Assembly (NCBI GenBank): GCA_902634405.1
Contig: CACPJY010000010.1
Coordinates: 1-51,759, forward strand
From: an uncultured Synechococcaceae cyanobacterium
GTDB lineage: Bacteria; Cyanobacteriota; Cyanobacteriia; PCC-6307; Cyanobiaceae
Reading direction: 5' to 3'
Length of the DNA: 51,759 bases
Every line of letters starts with the position of its first letter. The first letter of the stretch is position 1. The notes under the pieces were generated by a model. That model did no database searches. It was given only the letters and a program-made list of their open reading frames with translations, and had not been told where the DNA came from. Both the position numbers and the translations under genes were made by a program. Of this stretch, positions 8,939 to 15,921 are shown one piece after another.

Positions 8939-8952
8939 GTATATTCAGATAC
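8939..8952 (-). promoter_or_regulatory. candidate NtcA-binding site upstream of nirA
   Basis: GTA-TATTCAGA-TAC is an exact GTA-N8-TAC palindrome, the consensus for the cyanobacterial nitrogen regulator NtcA. It lies 204 bp upstream of the nirA start in the gap 8736-9113. I do not see a textbook -10 at the ideal 22-base distance; the nearest is TATCTG about 35 bases downstream, so the true promoter may be weaker or further away. Confidence 0.6.
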
Positions 8953-9113
8953 AGAATTATTACAGAGAAGATCAGTTTAGATTGAATGACTCATCTAAAG
9001 TCTTGCTAATCTGCTATTTCTAGAGCAGATTAGAAGATGATGCTATGTATATTTAGATACAAGAAAATTGCAATTGAGTTCTTTTCTCTCTCTTCAGAAT
9101 CTAAATACGAAGA

Positions 9114-9308
9114 CTAATATTGACGACCTACTTCGCCAAACCAACGTATTGAACCTTCCAGGAGCATTCCCCAAACTTTCTTCATTGCAGCAATGTCTCT
9201 CTCTAGTCCATTATTAAAATTACTGGGGTACCTTAAATCATTTATTTGCTTAGAAGGTCTTGTTATTAATATTCTTGTTGATTTTGATTTATAGAGGTGG
9301 TTGATCAT
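9114..9308 (-). CDS. small hypothetical protein
   Basis: A 64-residue basic ORF, MINHLYKSKSTRILITRPSK at the start, with a C-terminal part (RDIAAMKKVWGMLLEGSIRW) that would form an amphipathic helix. No family recognised. It is transcribed toward nirA but separated from it by the NtcA-site region. It could be a real picocyanobacterial small protein or a spurious ORF. Confidence 0.4.
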   Translation of the reverse strand: MINHLYKSKSTRILITRPSKQINDLRYPSNFNNGLERDIAAMKKVWGMLLEGSIRWFGEVGRQY

Positions 9309-9505
9309 TTAAAGCCCTTTTCTTGAAAATAAATTTTTGAACATTAGAGCAGAGATCCATATTGTTCATATGTTGCAGTTGCTACAAAAAACAACATTCA
9401 AGCTAAATATCCCTTTCTTAAATAAGGCTAGCTCTTAATTTAAAAGTTAGATTTAGATTATTAGGTTTTGTTTGCAATTGTTTCATTAGGAGGGATTCAT
9501 TCTAA

Positions 9506-9913
9506 TTATTCCTCAGAGAAATAATCTAAATCAGCCTCTAACATGCTTTGATTATCTTCATTTGAGCAGCATGTATACATAATATTAATAATACGTTGTG
9601 GATCAATTTTAAGAGCTGCAACCTCATCCCATAGTTTGAGACTGAGTTCATCATTGGCGAGATTAAATTGTGCATTAATAATATCCCTTGCTAACGAGAA
9701 GACTTTTTCATTTTCCTCAGAGTTGTAAGGCTTATTAGTAGACCCTTTCGACAAGTATTTGCTTCCACGGTAGATTAAATTATTTTGAACTTTAGATATT
9801 ATTTGTCTTTTTTTATTATAAATGCTCCGCCTGTATTTTAATTGGACAGACTTTTTAAACACAGTTTCTTTGTGTTGGGTATATTTGTTGCCACGATAAA
9901 GAAGTTTTTCCAT
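9506..9913 (-). CDS. DUF4278-like YRG-repeat protein
   Basis: 135 residues with three copies of a short motif in the N-terminal 60: LLYRGNKYTQHKE at the start, LKYRRSIYNKK, and LIYRGSKYLSKG. The L-x-YRG-x-x-Y pattern is that of DUF4278, a small cyanobacterial domain of unknown function often found once in tiny proteins. The C-terminal half is helical and acidic (LARDIINAQFNLANDELSLK, ending LDYFSEE). The protein is basic then acidic and has no membrane segment. Function unknown. Confidence 0.6.
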   Translation of the reverse strand: MEKLLYRGNKYTQHKETVFKKSVQLKYRRSIYNKKRQIISKVQNNLIYRGSKYLSKGSTNKPYNSEENEKVFSLARDIINAQFNLANDELSLKLWDEVAALKIDPQRIINIMYTCCSNEDNQSMLEADLDYFSEE

Positions 9914-10084
9914 TGTTTAGAGATTGAAGATGTTCAAAGAACATTTCTTGGTCTTGATTAAGAGGCTCTTTGAGGAATGAGTCTTAATGCGTTTTGACCA
10001 TATGCTCTCTTTATTGATAGCTACTAAGGACTAAGGATGTAGTTCATAAGGGCACAAAAAAATCTCTTTTTGTCTTTTCTTTCC

Positions 10085-10178
10085 CCATTTCTCTGGTTTG
10101 AATAGAAATTCTTGATTTGCTGAGATCGTTTGATGATACTCAAAGGGAAGTTTTCATTAGCCAGTCGTTGATTTCATT
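10085..10178 (+). repeat. dispersed intergenic repeat, copy B
   Basis: TTTGAATAGAAATTCTTGAT, TTGCTGAGATCGTTTGATG, CAAAGGGAAGTTTTCATTAG and CCAGTCGTTGATTTCATT follow one another as in copies A and E. On the minus strand it runs into a short open frame (MGKEKTKRDFF) that I do not call as a gene. Confidence 0.75.
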
Positions 10179-10217
10179 CGTAGCAGTGGTTCTTGAGGAA
10201 TGTTTTGAACAACTTGA

Positions 10218-10493
10218 CTATTTTGATTCCTCTTTGACCCATTCTTTATACCACTGACGATCATCAAGCCATCGGATCACTGGCCAATTAATGAGTATGG
10301 AGGCAATTAGGACTCCGAAACCTGAAAACTTTTCATAGCAAGTAGCAAAGAGAAGAGTTGGTGCAACGGACATTATTGCAGCAATCAGTAAAGCTCTTCT
10401 AGGTGACATTTTTGTACGCATTTCTTGTCTTGGTTGAAAAGTTTGAACAGAGTTAGAAGGAATCCTCGATCTCGGGGTTTTCCTTGTTTCCAT
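10218..10493 (-). CDS. small two-helix membrane protein
   Basis: 91 residues. A GGGAGATA ribosome site precedes the ATG at 10493. A basic N-terminal stretch is followed by two hydrophobic helices (ALLIAAIMSVAPTLLFATCY and FGVLIASILINWPVIRW) and a charged tail. The N-terminal RSRIPSNSVQTF is encoded by DNA that matches the 3' end of the dispersed repeat in the same reading frame as copies C and E, so the amino terminus may be repeat-derived. Function unknown. Confidence 0.6.
   Translation of the reverse strand: METRKTPRSRIPSNSVQTFQPRQEMRTKMSPRRALLIAAIMSVAPTLLFATCYEKFSGFGVLIASILINWPVIRWLDDRQWYKEWVKEESK
10441..10480 (+). repeat. 3' end fragment of the dispersed repeat
   Basis: GTTTGAACAGAGTTAGAAGG followed by AATCCTCGATCTCGGGG matches the 3' end of copy C, but lies inside the coding region of the membrane protein 10218-10493. 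Confidence 0.5.
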
Positions 10494-10533
10494 TATCTCC
10501 CTTTTGCTCCTGGAAGTAAGAGGTGGCGCATGA

Positions 10534-10617
10534 CTAATGAGGAGAGCAGATCCAGTGCAGAATCAGCGTGGTGATAACTCCCACTCCAAAACCCAATACC
10601 CAGCTCAAATTAAGCAT
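10534..10617 (-). CDS. tiny membrane peptide, sixth ORF of a coupled chain
   Basis: 27 codons, MLNLSWVLGFGVGVITTLIL then HWICSPH: one transmembrane helix. It overlaps the previous ORF by 13 bp. Below the size usually annotated; its place in a chain of coupled ORFs is the main support. Confidence 0.4.
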   Translation of the reverse strand: MLNLSWVLGFGVGVITTLILHWICSPH

Positions 10618-10688
10618 TTGATAGTTACTAATCCCAAACGCTTTTGGATTGTTTTAGCGGCTTTCTTGTCTAATTCAATCAAGCCCAT
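10605..10688 (-). CDS. tiny basic peptide, fifth ORF of a coupled chain
   Basis: 27 codons, MGLIELDKKAAKTIQKRLGL then VTIKCLI. An amphipathic, Lys-rich helix is likely. The ATG follows the previous stop directly (TAAATG). Hypothetical. Confidence 0.4.
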   Translation of the reverse strand: MGLIELDKKAAKTIQKRLGLVTIKCLI

Positions 10689-10769
10689 TTATTTGCGGCT
10701 CCTATTTGTGTAGGTCACTATGTCCTCAAAGATCGTGCCACCCTGCATGAGTTTTACGTTGAGCTTCAT
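10689..10769 (-). CDS. tiny peptide, fourth ORF of a coupled chain
   Basis: 26 codons, MKLNVKLMQGGTIFEDIVTY then TNRSRK. Strand-rich, soluble. It overlaps the preceding ORF by ATGA at 10766-10769. Hypothetical. Confidence 0.4.
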   Translation of the reverse strand: MKLNVKLMQGGTIFEDIVTYTNRSRK

Positions 10770-10879
10770 TGGTTTCGATCCTTCGTGAAGACCCTTGTAA
10801 TCACGATATTCATCACCACAAAGAAAAGCACCAAGCCAATGGTGGGAGCAAATATGAACAGCGCATCGGAATAGTTCAT
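10766..10879 (-). CDS. tiny membrane peptide, third ORF of a coupled chain
   Basis: 37 codons, MNYSDALFIFAPTIGLVLFF then VVMNIVITRVFTKDRNQ. One strong transmembrane helix with a basic end, so probably a single-pass inner-membrane or thylakoid peptide. ATGA overlaps on both sides (10876-10879 and 10766-10769) support translation. Confidence 0.5.
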   Translation of the reverse strand: MNYSDALFIFAPTIGLVLFFVVMNIVITRVFTKDRNQ

Positions 10880-11082
10880 CGATTTATATCTGGCAGCTCT
10901 GGTGGTTGGTTTCTCTTCAGTCGTTTGTATTCAGCATGAAGAGCGCCTAGCCGCCATGCCTCTTTCATGGTTGTTGCTCCTTCATCCAGCAATTTGAGGT
11001 CATCAATAGAGACAATCCCTTTGAGTTGTTTGAACTCTTCCCGCCACTCTGGTCCATCTGATTCTTTCCAATCAACAGTCAT
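10876..11082 (-). CDS. small hypothetical protein, second ORF of a coupled chain
   Basis: 68 residues, charged and helical (MTVDWKESDGPEWREEFKQL ... ATTMKEAWRLGALHAEYKRL). It overlaps the upstream ORF by ATGA at 11079-11082 and the downstream one in the same way. No domain recognised. The regular overlaps make it a convincing gene. Confidence 0.6.
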   Translation of the reverse strand: MTVDWKESDGPEWREEFKQLKGIVSIDDLKLLDEGATTMKEAWRLGALHAEYKRLKRNQPPELPDINR

Positions 11083-11261
11083 ACCCTTGCTCCCTCACTC
11101 ATCCGATAAAAGGTTTCCGCACAGCGAATAAGAACAGTCTTGTATTCAGGGAAATATTCCTGCATTAGTTCATCAACCATCGGTGTTTGGAATGCACCAG
11201 GAATATGAAAGACAACTTCTTTCTCTTTTTCGCGAAGGAAGTGAGATGGAAGGTCTTTCAT
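11079..11261 (-). CDS. small hypothetical protein, first ORF of a coupled chain
   Basis: 60 residues (MKDLPSHFLREKEKEVVFHI ... AETFYRMSEGARV), soluble. Directly upstream an open frame of ten codons (MVKTEELAAA) ends in ATGA over this start and sits in the 5' fragment of the dispersed repeat at 11283-11318. That frame could be a leader or the true amino-terminal context. Function unknown. Confidence 0.6.
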   Translation of the reverse strand: MKDLPSHFLREKEKEVVFHIPGAFQTPMVDELMQEYFPEYKTVLIRCAETFYRMSEGARV

Positions 11262-11282
11262 GCTGCCGCTAATTCTTCTGTT

Positions 11283-11318
11283 TTCACCATTTCTCTAGTT
11301 TGGATAAAGCAAGGATAG
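11283..11318 (+). repeat. 5' end fragment of the dispersed repeat
   Basis: TTTTCACCATTTCTCTAGTT TGGATAAAG is identical to the start of copy A (701-729); the rest of the repeat is missing. Confidence 0.6.
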
Positions 11319-11459
11319 ACCTTTGTTCTCGAAGTTTTATTTGTTTTATTGTCGTTCAAACAAGCCTGATTGAGAAGCGGTCGATAAGGAGAGGGCATGG
11401 GGTAAATGGAAGCAGTTCAGCAAAGCTCATCCTTTTTGTTCTTGTCCAAGCTTCTGCTT

Positions 11460-12962
11460 TTATGTTGTTAAAACATTCAGCCAAATAGTTACCTTTGCGC
11501 CACCAAGCTCAGTTGAGCGATCAAAGCTAATCTTTCCACCATTGTCATCTATCACTCTACGGACAATCATTAAACCTAAGCCCATTCCACCAGTTGAGGA
11601 AGAAGTTCTTCCCTCTCCAGTAGGTATACAGTTAGCATCAAATCCACTACCACTATCTTCGATTTCAATACAAAGATAGTGTTGATTTGAAGTTGAAGTG
11701 TTTATACGAATAACTCCATTCTCTCCAGCTGCCTGGCTGGCATTAGCTAGAAGATTCCTAATAGCTGCTTGTAGTTGAATTTGGCCAGAACTGACTTTAG
11801 GTAATCCATCTTCAACCCTAATATTTAAATCTTGATCAAGTCGATTCAACTCTGGACGAAGTTGAGTATATATTCGAGTAATTGCAGTTTTCAAATCAGC
11901 ACCATCAGTATCTCTAATCCCTGCCAAAGTAAGGTCTTGAATAGATCTTGTGTTGATCACAATAGAATCAAGTTCTTCTAGGCTTAGCATTGACTCTTTA
12001 TGTATTTCTAATTTGGAATATTTGCTCTCTCTTTTTGGTTCTAAATCTTTTTTGCTCGAATTAACTAATCTTTCAAGACGCAATCTTAAGCGAATTAAAG
12101 GTTGACCAATCTCATGAATTAAAGCACCTGCTGCATCCGCTGCTAATCGTGAGCGAATAAATAGTTTTTCCTGCTCTAACGATTTGCCAGCAATCTGCAA
12201 AATTAATCCGAGCACACCCAAAGTAAGACTAGTCCAAACAAAGGTGGTTAAGAGCCTCAGGTTTTGAAGATGCTCTACAAGATCAAGAGTGAGGTTGATC
12301 CTTTCCAGTAGGACTCTTTCGAGTAGGGCTCCGGCAATAAGTACTGTTATGAGACTAAGGAGGGGCTTGACTAAATACGGTTTTCTTGCTGCCCAAAGAG
12401 GTCTTTTAAAAGGTAAAAATAGTAAGAAAAAAGGAAGAAAAAGCAATGATCCTAGAGAGTCTCCTAGCCACCAGAAGAATGTTCCTGTATACATTTGATG
12501 TAGTTCCAGCTCAGGGAACTTTCGAACCAATTGATATAACAAAAATGTGATAGATGCAGGCCAGTTCCCCAATGGGCCGATCCAGAGAAGGAAAGGCATT
12601 AGCCGGGTAATGCGAGTCAGTGGATCGTTGAGTAAGTTTTGACGAATTAATGCATATCTAATTACGGCTGCTTGTGCAGCTGCGGCCATGGCTACTGGAA
12701 CCATGAATGTTTGAACATCCCAGCCTGTGCTGGGGGAAAAGGCAGTCCCAAGGAAGTTCCCAATTATTATTCCAGGTAATATCTTCCAACCAGTAGTTAT
12801 AACCAATGCGTTAGCTAAACCAGATGCTGGCCATAGAGTTATTGCTGATGACTGCCAAGAGAATCCTGCTTTCGCCAGTATCGCCAAAAGGAAATAGGCT
12901 GCTATTGCTAACAGATTTATTCCAATTAGCGTAAACCTTGATCGGCCATTGTTTTTACGCAT
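11460..12962 (-). CDS. MASE1-type membrane sensor histidine kinase
   Basis: 500 residues. The first 250 form a polytopic MASE1-like sensor (SSAITLWPASGLANALVITTG is the family-like segment, with about eight membrane helices). The kinase part has the H-box ALIHEIGQPLIRLRLRLERL with His near residue 283, the N-box IRNLLANASQAAGENG, G1 IEIEDSGSGF and G2 GGMGLGLMIVRRVIDDNGG. It is followed 2 bp upstream on the same strand by its likely partner regulator. The ligand of MASE1 is not known. Such a kinase is notable here because this lineage keeps few two-component systems. Confidence 0.9.
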   Translation of the reverse strand: MRKNNGRSRFTLIGINLLAIAAYFLLAILAKAGFSWQSSAITLWPASGLANALVITTGWKILPGIIIGNFLGTAFSPSTGWDVQTFMVPVAMAAAAQAAVIRYALIRQNLLNDPLTRITRLMPFLLWIGPLGNWPASITFLLYQLVRKFPELELHQMYTGTFFWWLGDSLGSLLFLPFFLLFLPFKRPLWAARKPYLVKPLLSLITVLIAGALLERVLLERINLTLDLVEHLQNLRLLTTFVWTSLTLGVLGLILQIAGKSLEQEKLFIRSRLAADAAGALIHEIGQPLIRLRLRLERLVNSSKKDLEPKRESKYSKLEIHKESMLSLEELDSIVINTRSIQDLTLAGIRDTDGADLKTAITRIYTQLRPELNRLDQDLNIRVEDGLPKVSSGQIQLQAAIRNLLANASQAAGENGVIRINTSTSNQHYLCIEIEDSGSGFDANCIPTGEGRTSSSTGGMGLGLMIVRRVIDDNGGKISFDRSTELGGAKVTIWLNVLTT

Positions 12963-12964
12963 TT

Positions 12965-13543
12965 CTAGACAGGAAGACTCCTTGCAAGTGTTACTAGCGC
13001 AGACCCTTTTACTCCTAATTTTCGAGTGATTTGACGCCTATGAGTCTGAGCTGTTGAGAAGCTGATATTCATTCGCTTTGCGATTTCCGCGGTGTCTAAA
13101 CTTTCGCCAATTAGTTGTAGAAATTCCAATTGCCTTGGAGTAAGACTTGATAGGTCAGGGAGGTTGTGATCAACTTCTCTAGAAATGTCCCAAATTGCTT
13201 CTCTTAAAGGCGCCAACCCTTCTGCCTTGTTGATAAGTGAGTGGACATTGATCAACAAAGGCGCAGGCAGTGAATATTGATCAGCTTGTGCTGTGAGAAT
13301 TAAAATTTTTGCGTTGGAATTATTTTTTACGAACTCTTTAGCTAGATCGACACCTGAACCATCAGGGAGAGAAAGGTCTAGCAGTAACCAATCTGGTCTT
13401 TTTATAGACAGAAGATGTCTTGCTGTTTTAAGGCAGGTGGCTTTTCTTATTTTCTTCTCTGGAACATTGATTTGATTAGCGACCTCTTGACCTAAAAAGT
13501 CTAAAAGGATCAAATCATCTTCCACAATTAGTACGTCTAGCAT
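12965..13543 (-). CDS. NarL/LuxR-family response regulator
   Basis: 192 residues. The receiver domain begins MLDVLIVEDD with the acidic pocket. The phospho-acceptor is Asp56 in WLLLDLSLPDGSG, the Thr switch is in ILILTAQAD, and the conserved Lys is in LINKAEG. The C-terminal LuxR-type helix-turn-helix is LTPRQLEFLQLIGESLDTAE followed by TAQTHRRQITRKLGV. It is the first gene of the pair, with the kinase 2 bp downstream, so it probably receives phosphate from it. Targets unknown; the divergent gene 13678-14052 shares the intergenic region. Confidence 0.9.
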   Translation of the reverse strand: MLDVLIVEDDLILLDFLGQEVANQINVPEKKIRKATCLKTARHLLSIKRPDWLLLDLSLPDGSGVDLAKEFVKNNSNAKILILTAQADQYSLPAPLLINVHSLINKAEGLAPLREAIWDISREVDHNLPDLSSLTPRQLEFLQLIGESLDTAEIAKRMNISFSTAQTHRRQITRKLGVKGSALVTLARSLPV

Positions 13544-13677
13544 TGCCTGAAGGAGCCTTGCTTCGAAATAGATAAGAACCCTAAATCCCTCGTCAAGCCG
13601 ACAGCCTTAAGAAGGTATTAAGGAATGCTCATATGGGTGGAAAATATACTATATAAGCTCAATGGGGCTACCCATTT

Positions 13678-14052
13678 ATGGGTAGAGAGCGAGTATGTTC
13701 GCTCTTATGGTTCTTAGGTCTTTATCTTATGGCTTATTTTCAGTATGAAAGTGAAACTGAAGGGGATTGCTTGCTGTCTGCCTTTAAAAGCTTGCTTGAA
13801 AATGTTGGGTTAATTGTTTCTGACGAATTCAGCACTGATTTTCAAGTATTTGCCGAGAGTCGGCTAGATCAAATTGCTTACAAAGCAAGAGTAAAAGTCT
13901 TTATTTCTTGGGTTGATAAGAGTGTTAGGACTTTCTCAGTAGAGGTGCGAAGTGATGAGCCTTTTTTGAAAAGAGATACATCTTGCCAGAGAGTTGTTAA
14001 TCAATTACGTGACTTAATTCCTCCCAAAGATCTATTGCCTATTAGGAGTTGA
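13678..14052 (+). CDS. hypothetical protein, divergent from the two-component pair
   Basis: Up to 124 residues. A second ATG at 13729 (MAYFQYESETEGDCLLSAFK) gives a 107-residue soluble protein and is the better start if the hydrophobic N-terminal extension (VCSLLWFLGLYLM) is not a membrane anchor. TATACT at 13645-13650 could be a -10 for the upstream start. The fold looks alpha/beta (ARVKVFISWVDKSVRTFSVE). No family recognised. Its stop is 2 bp before the next start. Confidence 0.6.
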   Translation: MGRERVCSLLWFLGLYLMAYFQYESETEGDCLLSAFKSLLENVGLIVSDEFSTDFQVFAESRLDQIAYKARVKVFISWVDKSVRTFSVEVRSDEPFLKRDTSCQRVVNQLRDLIPPKDLLPIRS

Positions 14053-14054
14053 GG

Positions 14055-14342
14055 ATGCGAGTCAATATCTTCCTTTCAATTCTTTCTTTTGCTGTGCCCA
14101 TTGCTTTTCTAAACGGAGTTTTGGAATCCACAGAAGCTTTCTGTTCCAAAACAATTCCAGTAGCTGGTTGGTCAGCTGAAACCTCTGGATTTAAGTCATT
14201 CAGTATGACTAAGAGGTGTAACAGCAAAAAAGGAGAATTTGTGCAAATTGGAAATTGTTGGAAGCCTGGCGATCTTCTTTCTCAAAGGAGATATTGCTTA
14301 GGAGAAGGTTTTATCGAACTTGAAACAGCTGTAATGGATTGA
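14055..14342 (+). CDS. small secreted cysteine-containing protein
   Basis: 95 residues. The ATG at 14055 has AGGAG at 14044 just upstream; a TTG at 14049 is also possible. A signal peptide is clear (MRVNIFLSILSFAVPIAFL NGVLESTEAF). The mature part has Cys at FCSKTI, KRCNSK, GNCWKP and RYCLGE, four in all, compatible with two disulfides in the periplasm. Together with 13678-14052 it forms a likely two-gene operon. Unknown function. Confidence 0.65.
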   Translation: MRVNIFLSILSFAVPIAFLNGVLESTEAFCSKTIPVAGWSAETSGFKSFSMTKRCNSKKGEFVQIGNCWKPGDLLSQRRYCLGEGFIELETAVMD

Positions 14343-14358
14343 TTGAAGCCTTTTTGCA

Positions 14359-14507
14359 AGTTTGAATAGAAATTGTTGATTCTCTGAGATCGATTGATAT
14401 CAATCAAAGTGGAGTTTTTATTAGCAGTAGTTGATTTCAGTTATATCAAGGGATTTGGGCAAAATGGGCGGTTTGAATAGAGTTTGAATAAACCCTCGAT
14501 CTCAGGA
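14359..14507 (+). repeat. dispersed intergenic repeat, copy C (full length)
   Basis: TTTGAATAGAAATTGTTGAT, TCTCTGAGATCGATTGATAT, AGTTGATTTCAGTTATATC, AAGGGATTTGGGCAAAATGG and, at the 3' end, CCCTCGATCTCAGG. Here the 5' CTGAGATCG and the 3' CGATCTCAG form a matching inverted pair about 115 bp apart. Confidence 0.75.
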
Positions 14508-14520
14508 GCTTCATTGATTG

Positions 14521-14796
14521 CTAGTCACCAAAACGATAGTGCTTTCGAACTGCCTTATGCACTTCCCAGGTACAAGATATTCCTCCAGAAAAAACAACTA
14601 GATCACCGACCCCAAATCTGACAGGTTCACCTTCATCAGGGGTAACGGTCACATCACCTTCTAGGACTAAGCAAGTTTCCTTTTCGCTATATGTCCAAGG
14701 GAATGTACTTGGTTCACAAGTCCAGATTGGCCAATGCTTGATTCCTAGCTCGTTGATTGTGCTTTCAGGGCAGGGGGATGTGACTGAGATTGCCAA
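14521..14796 (-). CDS. cupin domain protein (DUF861/Cupin_3 type)
   Basis: 91 residues. The motif order fits Cupin_3: HWPIWTCEPSTFPWTYSEKE, TCLVLEGDVTVTP, RFGVGDLVVFSGG, SCTWEVHKAVRKHYRF. This family resembles the EutQ/ureidoglycolate-type single cupins. The start is a TTG at 14796 as no ATG is available; the first residues lie in the second repeat family, so the true start could be later. It is monocistronic, with the repeat copy C downstream. Substrate unknown. Confidence 0.85.
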   Translation of the reverse strand: MAISVTSPCPESTINELGIKHWPIWTCEPSTFPWTYSEKETCLVLEGDVTVTPDEGEPVRFGVGDLVVFSGGISCTWEVHKAVRKHYRFGD

Positions 14797-14822
14797 CTAA
14801 TTATCGAGAGCTCAATCTCTTT
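14765..14822 (+). repeat. second dispersed repeat family, copy 2
   Basis: CTTTCAGGGCAGGGGGATGT, GACTGAGATTGCCAACTAAT, TATCGAGAGCTCAATCTC. It is in the same order as 3165-3235 and shares its left part with 26210-26255. Confidence 0.5.
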
Positions 14823-14984
14823 CTAGCTGTTTTTAGCAGCGCGTCTTTGAATAGCATCGAAGCTGATTTTTATGCCCAATGGAAGAACTAACCAAAAGAG
14901 CGGAAGAGATTGAGAGAAGAGGCCAGCATTTAGAAGCAAAGCTGCGATTCCAAGCAAGCAAAAGCAAATAAGTTCAGTTCTCAT
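14823..14984 (-). CDS. small two-helix membrane protein
   Basis: 53 residues, MRTELICFCLLGIAALLLNA then two helices and a basic tail (DAIQRRAAKNS). Its ATG lies 2 bp after the stop of the preceding gene, so it is the last of four small minus-strand genes beginning at 15612. Hypothetical. Confidence 0.5.
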   Translation of the reverse strand: MRTELICFCLLGIAALLLNAGLFSQSLPLFWLVLPLGIKISFDAIQRRAAKNS

Positions 14985-14986
14985 TT

Positions 14987-15214
14987 CTATCCATTGCAAT
15001 CTTCATCTTTAGGTAATTGGAGCCAGCCGCTTGTCCATTTTGAATGAGTCTTTAGTTCATCCCACGAGACTCGAATAAGAATCTCTTTGTTGTTGACGGG
15101 AAAAAGCTCGATCCATCTTTGATCTTTTTTCCCTCCATATTGCTTGACTTCAAAATGGCGATAGCCTTCCCTTTTGAAAGTTGATGTCCAGGCTTGGTTG
15201 GGGGGCCATCTCAT
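14987..15214 (-). CDS. small Trp-rich protein, DUF1651-like
   Basis: 75 residues with many aromatic residues (MRWPPNQAWTSTFKREGYRH; EILIRVSWDELKTHSKWTSGW). The spacing W...F...R-V-x-W-x-x-L...GW resembles DUF1651, a picocyanobacterial family of unknown function, but I cannot align it without a search. Soluble. Part of the four-gene small-ORF chain. Confidence 0.5.
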   Translation of the reverse strand: MRWPPNQAWTSTFKREGYRHFEVKQYGGKKDQRWIELFPVNNKEILIRVSWDELKTHSKWTSGWLQLPKDEDCNG

Positions 15215-15243
15215 ATTCTTTCCTCTTGGATCGTTGGAATCAT

Positions 15244-15426
15244 TTATTTCTTTTCCTCACGGAACATCTCAGCCATCTTGCCACTGAAAGCGAAGTAGCC
15301 AATCGCTCCTACAAACAAAATAAACGCAATTAGATTTGGAGCTATTCCTCCAATTAATTGGGCTTCTCCAAAGCCTAAAAAAGTAATCACAACAAAAACT
15401 CTTGCCCAGTTATCAGCGAAGCTCAT
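15244..15426 (-). CDS. small two-helix membrane protein
   Basis: 60 residues (MSFADNWARVFVVITFLGFG; APNLIAFILFVGAIGYFAFS) ending in a charged tail GKMAEMFREEKK. Its ATG immediately follows the stop of the upstream gene. Probably an inner-membrane or thylakoid peptide of unknown role. Confidence 0.55.
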   Translation of the reverse strand: MSFADNWARVFVVITFLGFGEAQLIGGIAPNLIAFILFVGAIGYFAFSGKMAEMFREEKK

Positions 15427-15612
15427 CTATCCAATCCCTGGAATATCAAAAGGGAGCTTGTCTTCTACAGCTACTAAGACTTTCTGAATAGCTGGGACAC
15501 GCAGCAAAGCTAGAGGGAGAACAATGTTCAATACGATCCAAGCCCCACCAATGATTGGGGCCCATCTGCCAAACTTTTTAAGAAACCCTTTTTGTTCTTT
15601 TTCCTCTGCCAT
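15427..15612 (-). CDS. small single-pass membrane protein
   Basis: 61 residues from ATG 15612 (an upstream TTG at 15621 adds three). A charged N-terminus (MAEEKEQKGFLKKFGRW) precedes one helix (APIIGGAWIVLNIVLPLALL), then an acidic C-terminal segment ending PFDIPGIG. First gene of the chain down to 14823. Confidence 0.55.
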   Translation of the reverse strand: MAEEKEQKGFLKKFGRWAPIIGGAWIVLNIVLPLALLRVPAIQKVLVAVEDKLPFDIPGIG

Positions 15613-15862
15613 TGATTTCAAAAGAGTCAGTGTGTTTACTCTTTCTAGCTATCTTTGTTGCTTCTAGCTCTAAAGAAGACGGCCATATGCCCCGGGGGAT
15701 TCTTTTTACTGCTCTATATCAAGATTCTCTCGAAAATCTGGAGCAAAAAGAGTTGAGTCTTGTGATTCTAAATTTGAAACTTTCAATCAGCCTTTTTTCT
15801 ATTAATCAACGATCTCAATATGTCTCGCTTTTTATCTGGTGATATGTCATTCCCTCGTTCTC

Positions 15863-15913
15863 TTAGGTCACCCACTCGATGCCATCGTCATCTTTGTCGT
15901 ATTCATCATTCAT
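15863..15913 (-). other. duplicated acidic tail, gene fragment
   Basis: Sixteen codons, MNDEYDKDDDGIEWVT then stop, closely match the last codons of the acidic ORF 588-710 (YDEDDDGVDWET) in protein and DNA. Too short to call a gene; it looks like a truncated paralogue. Confidence 0.45.
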
Positions 15914-15921
15914 AATCGACG

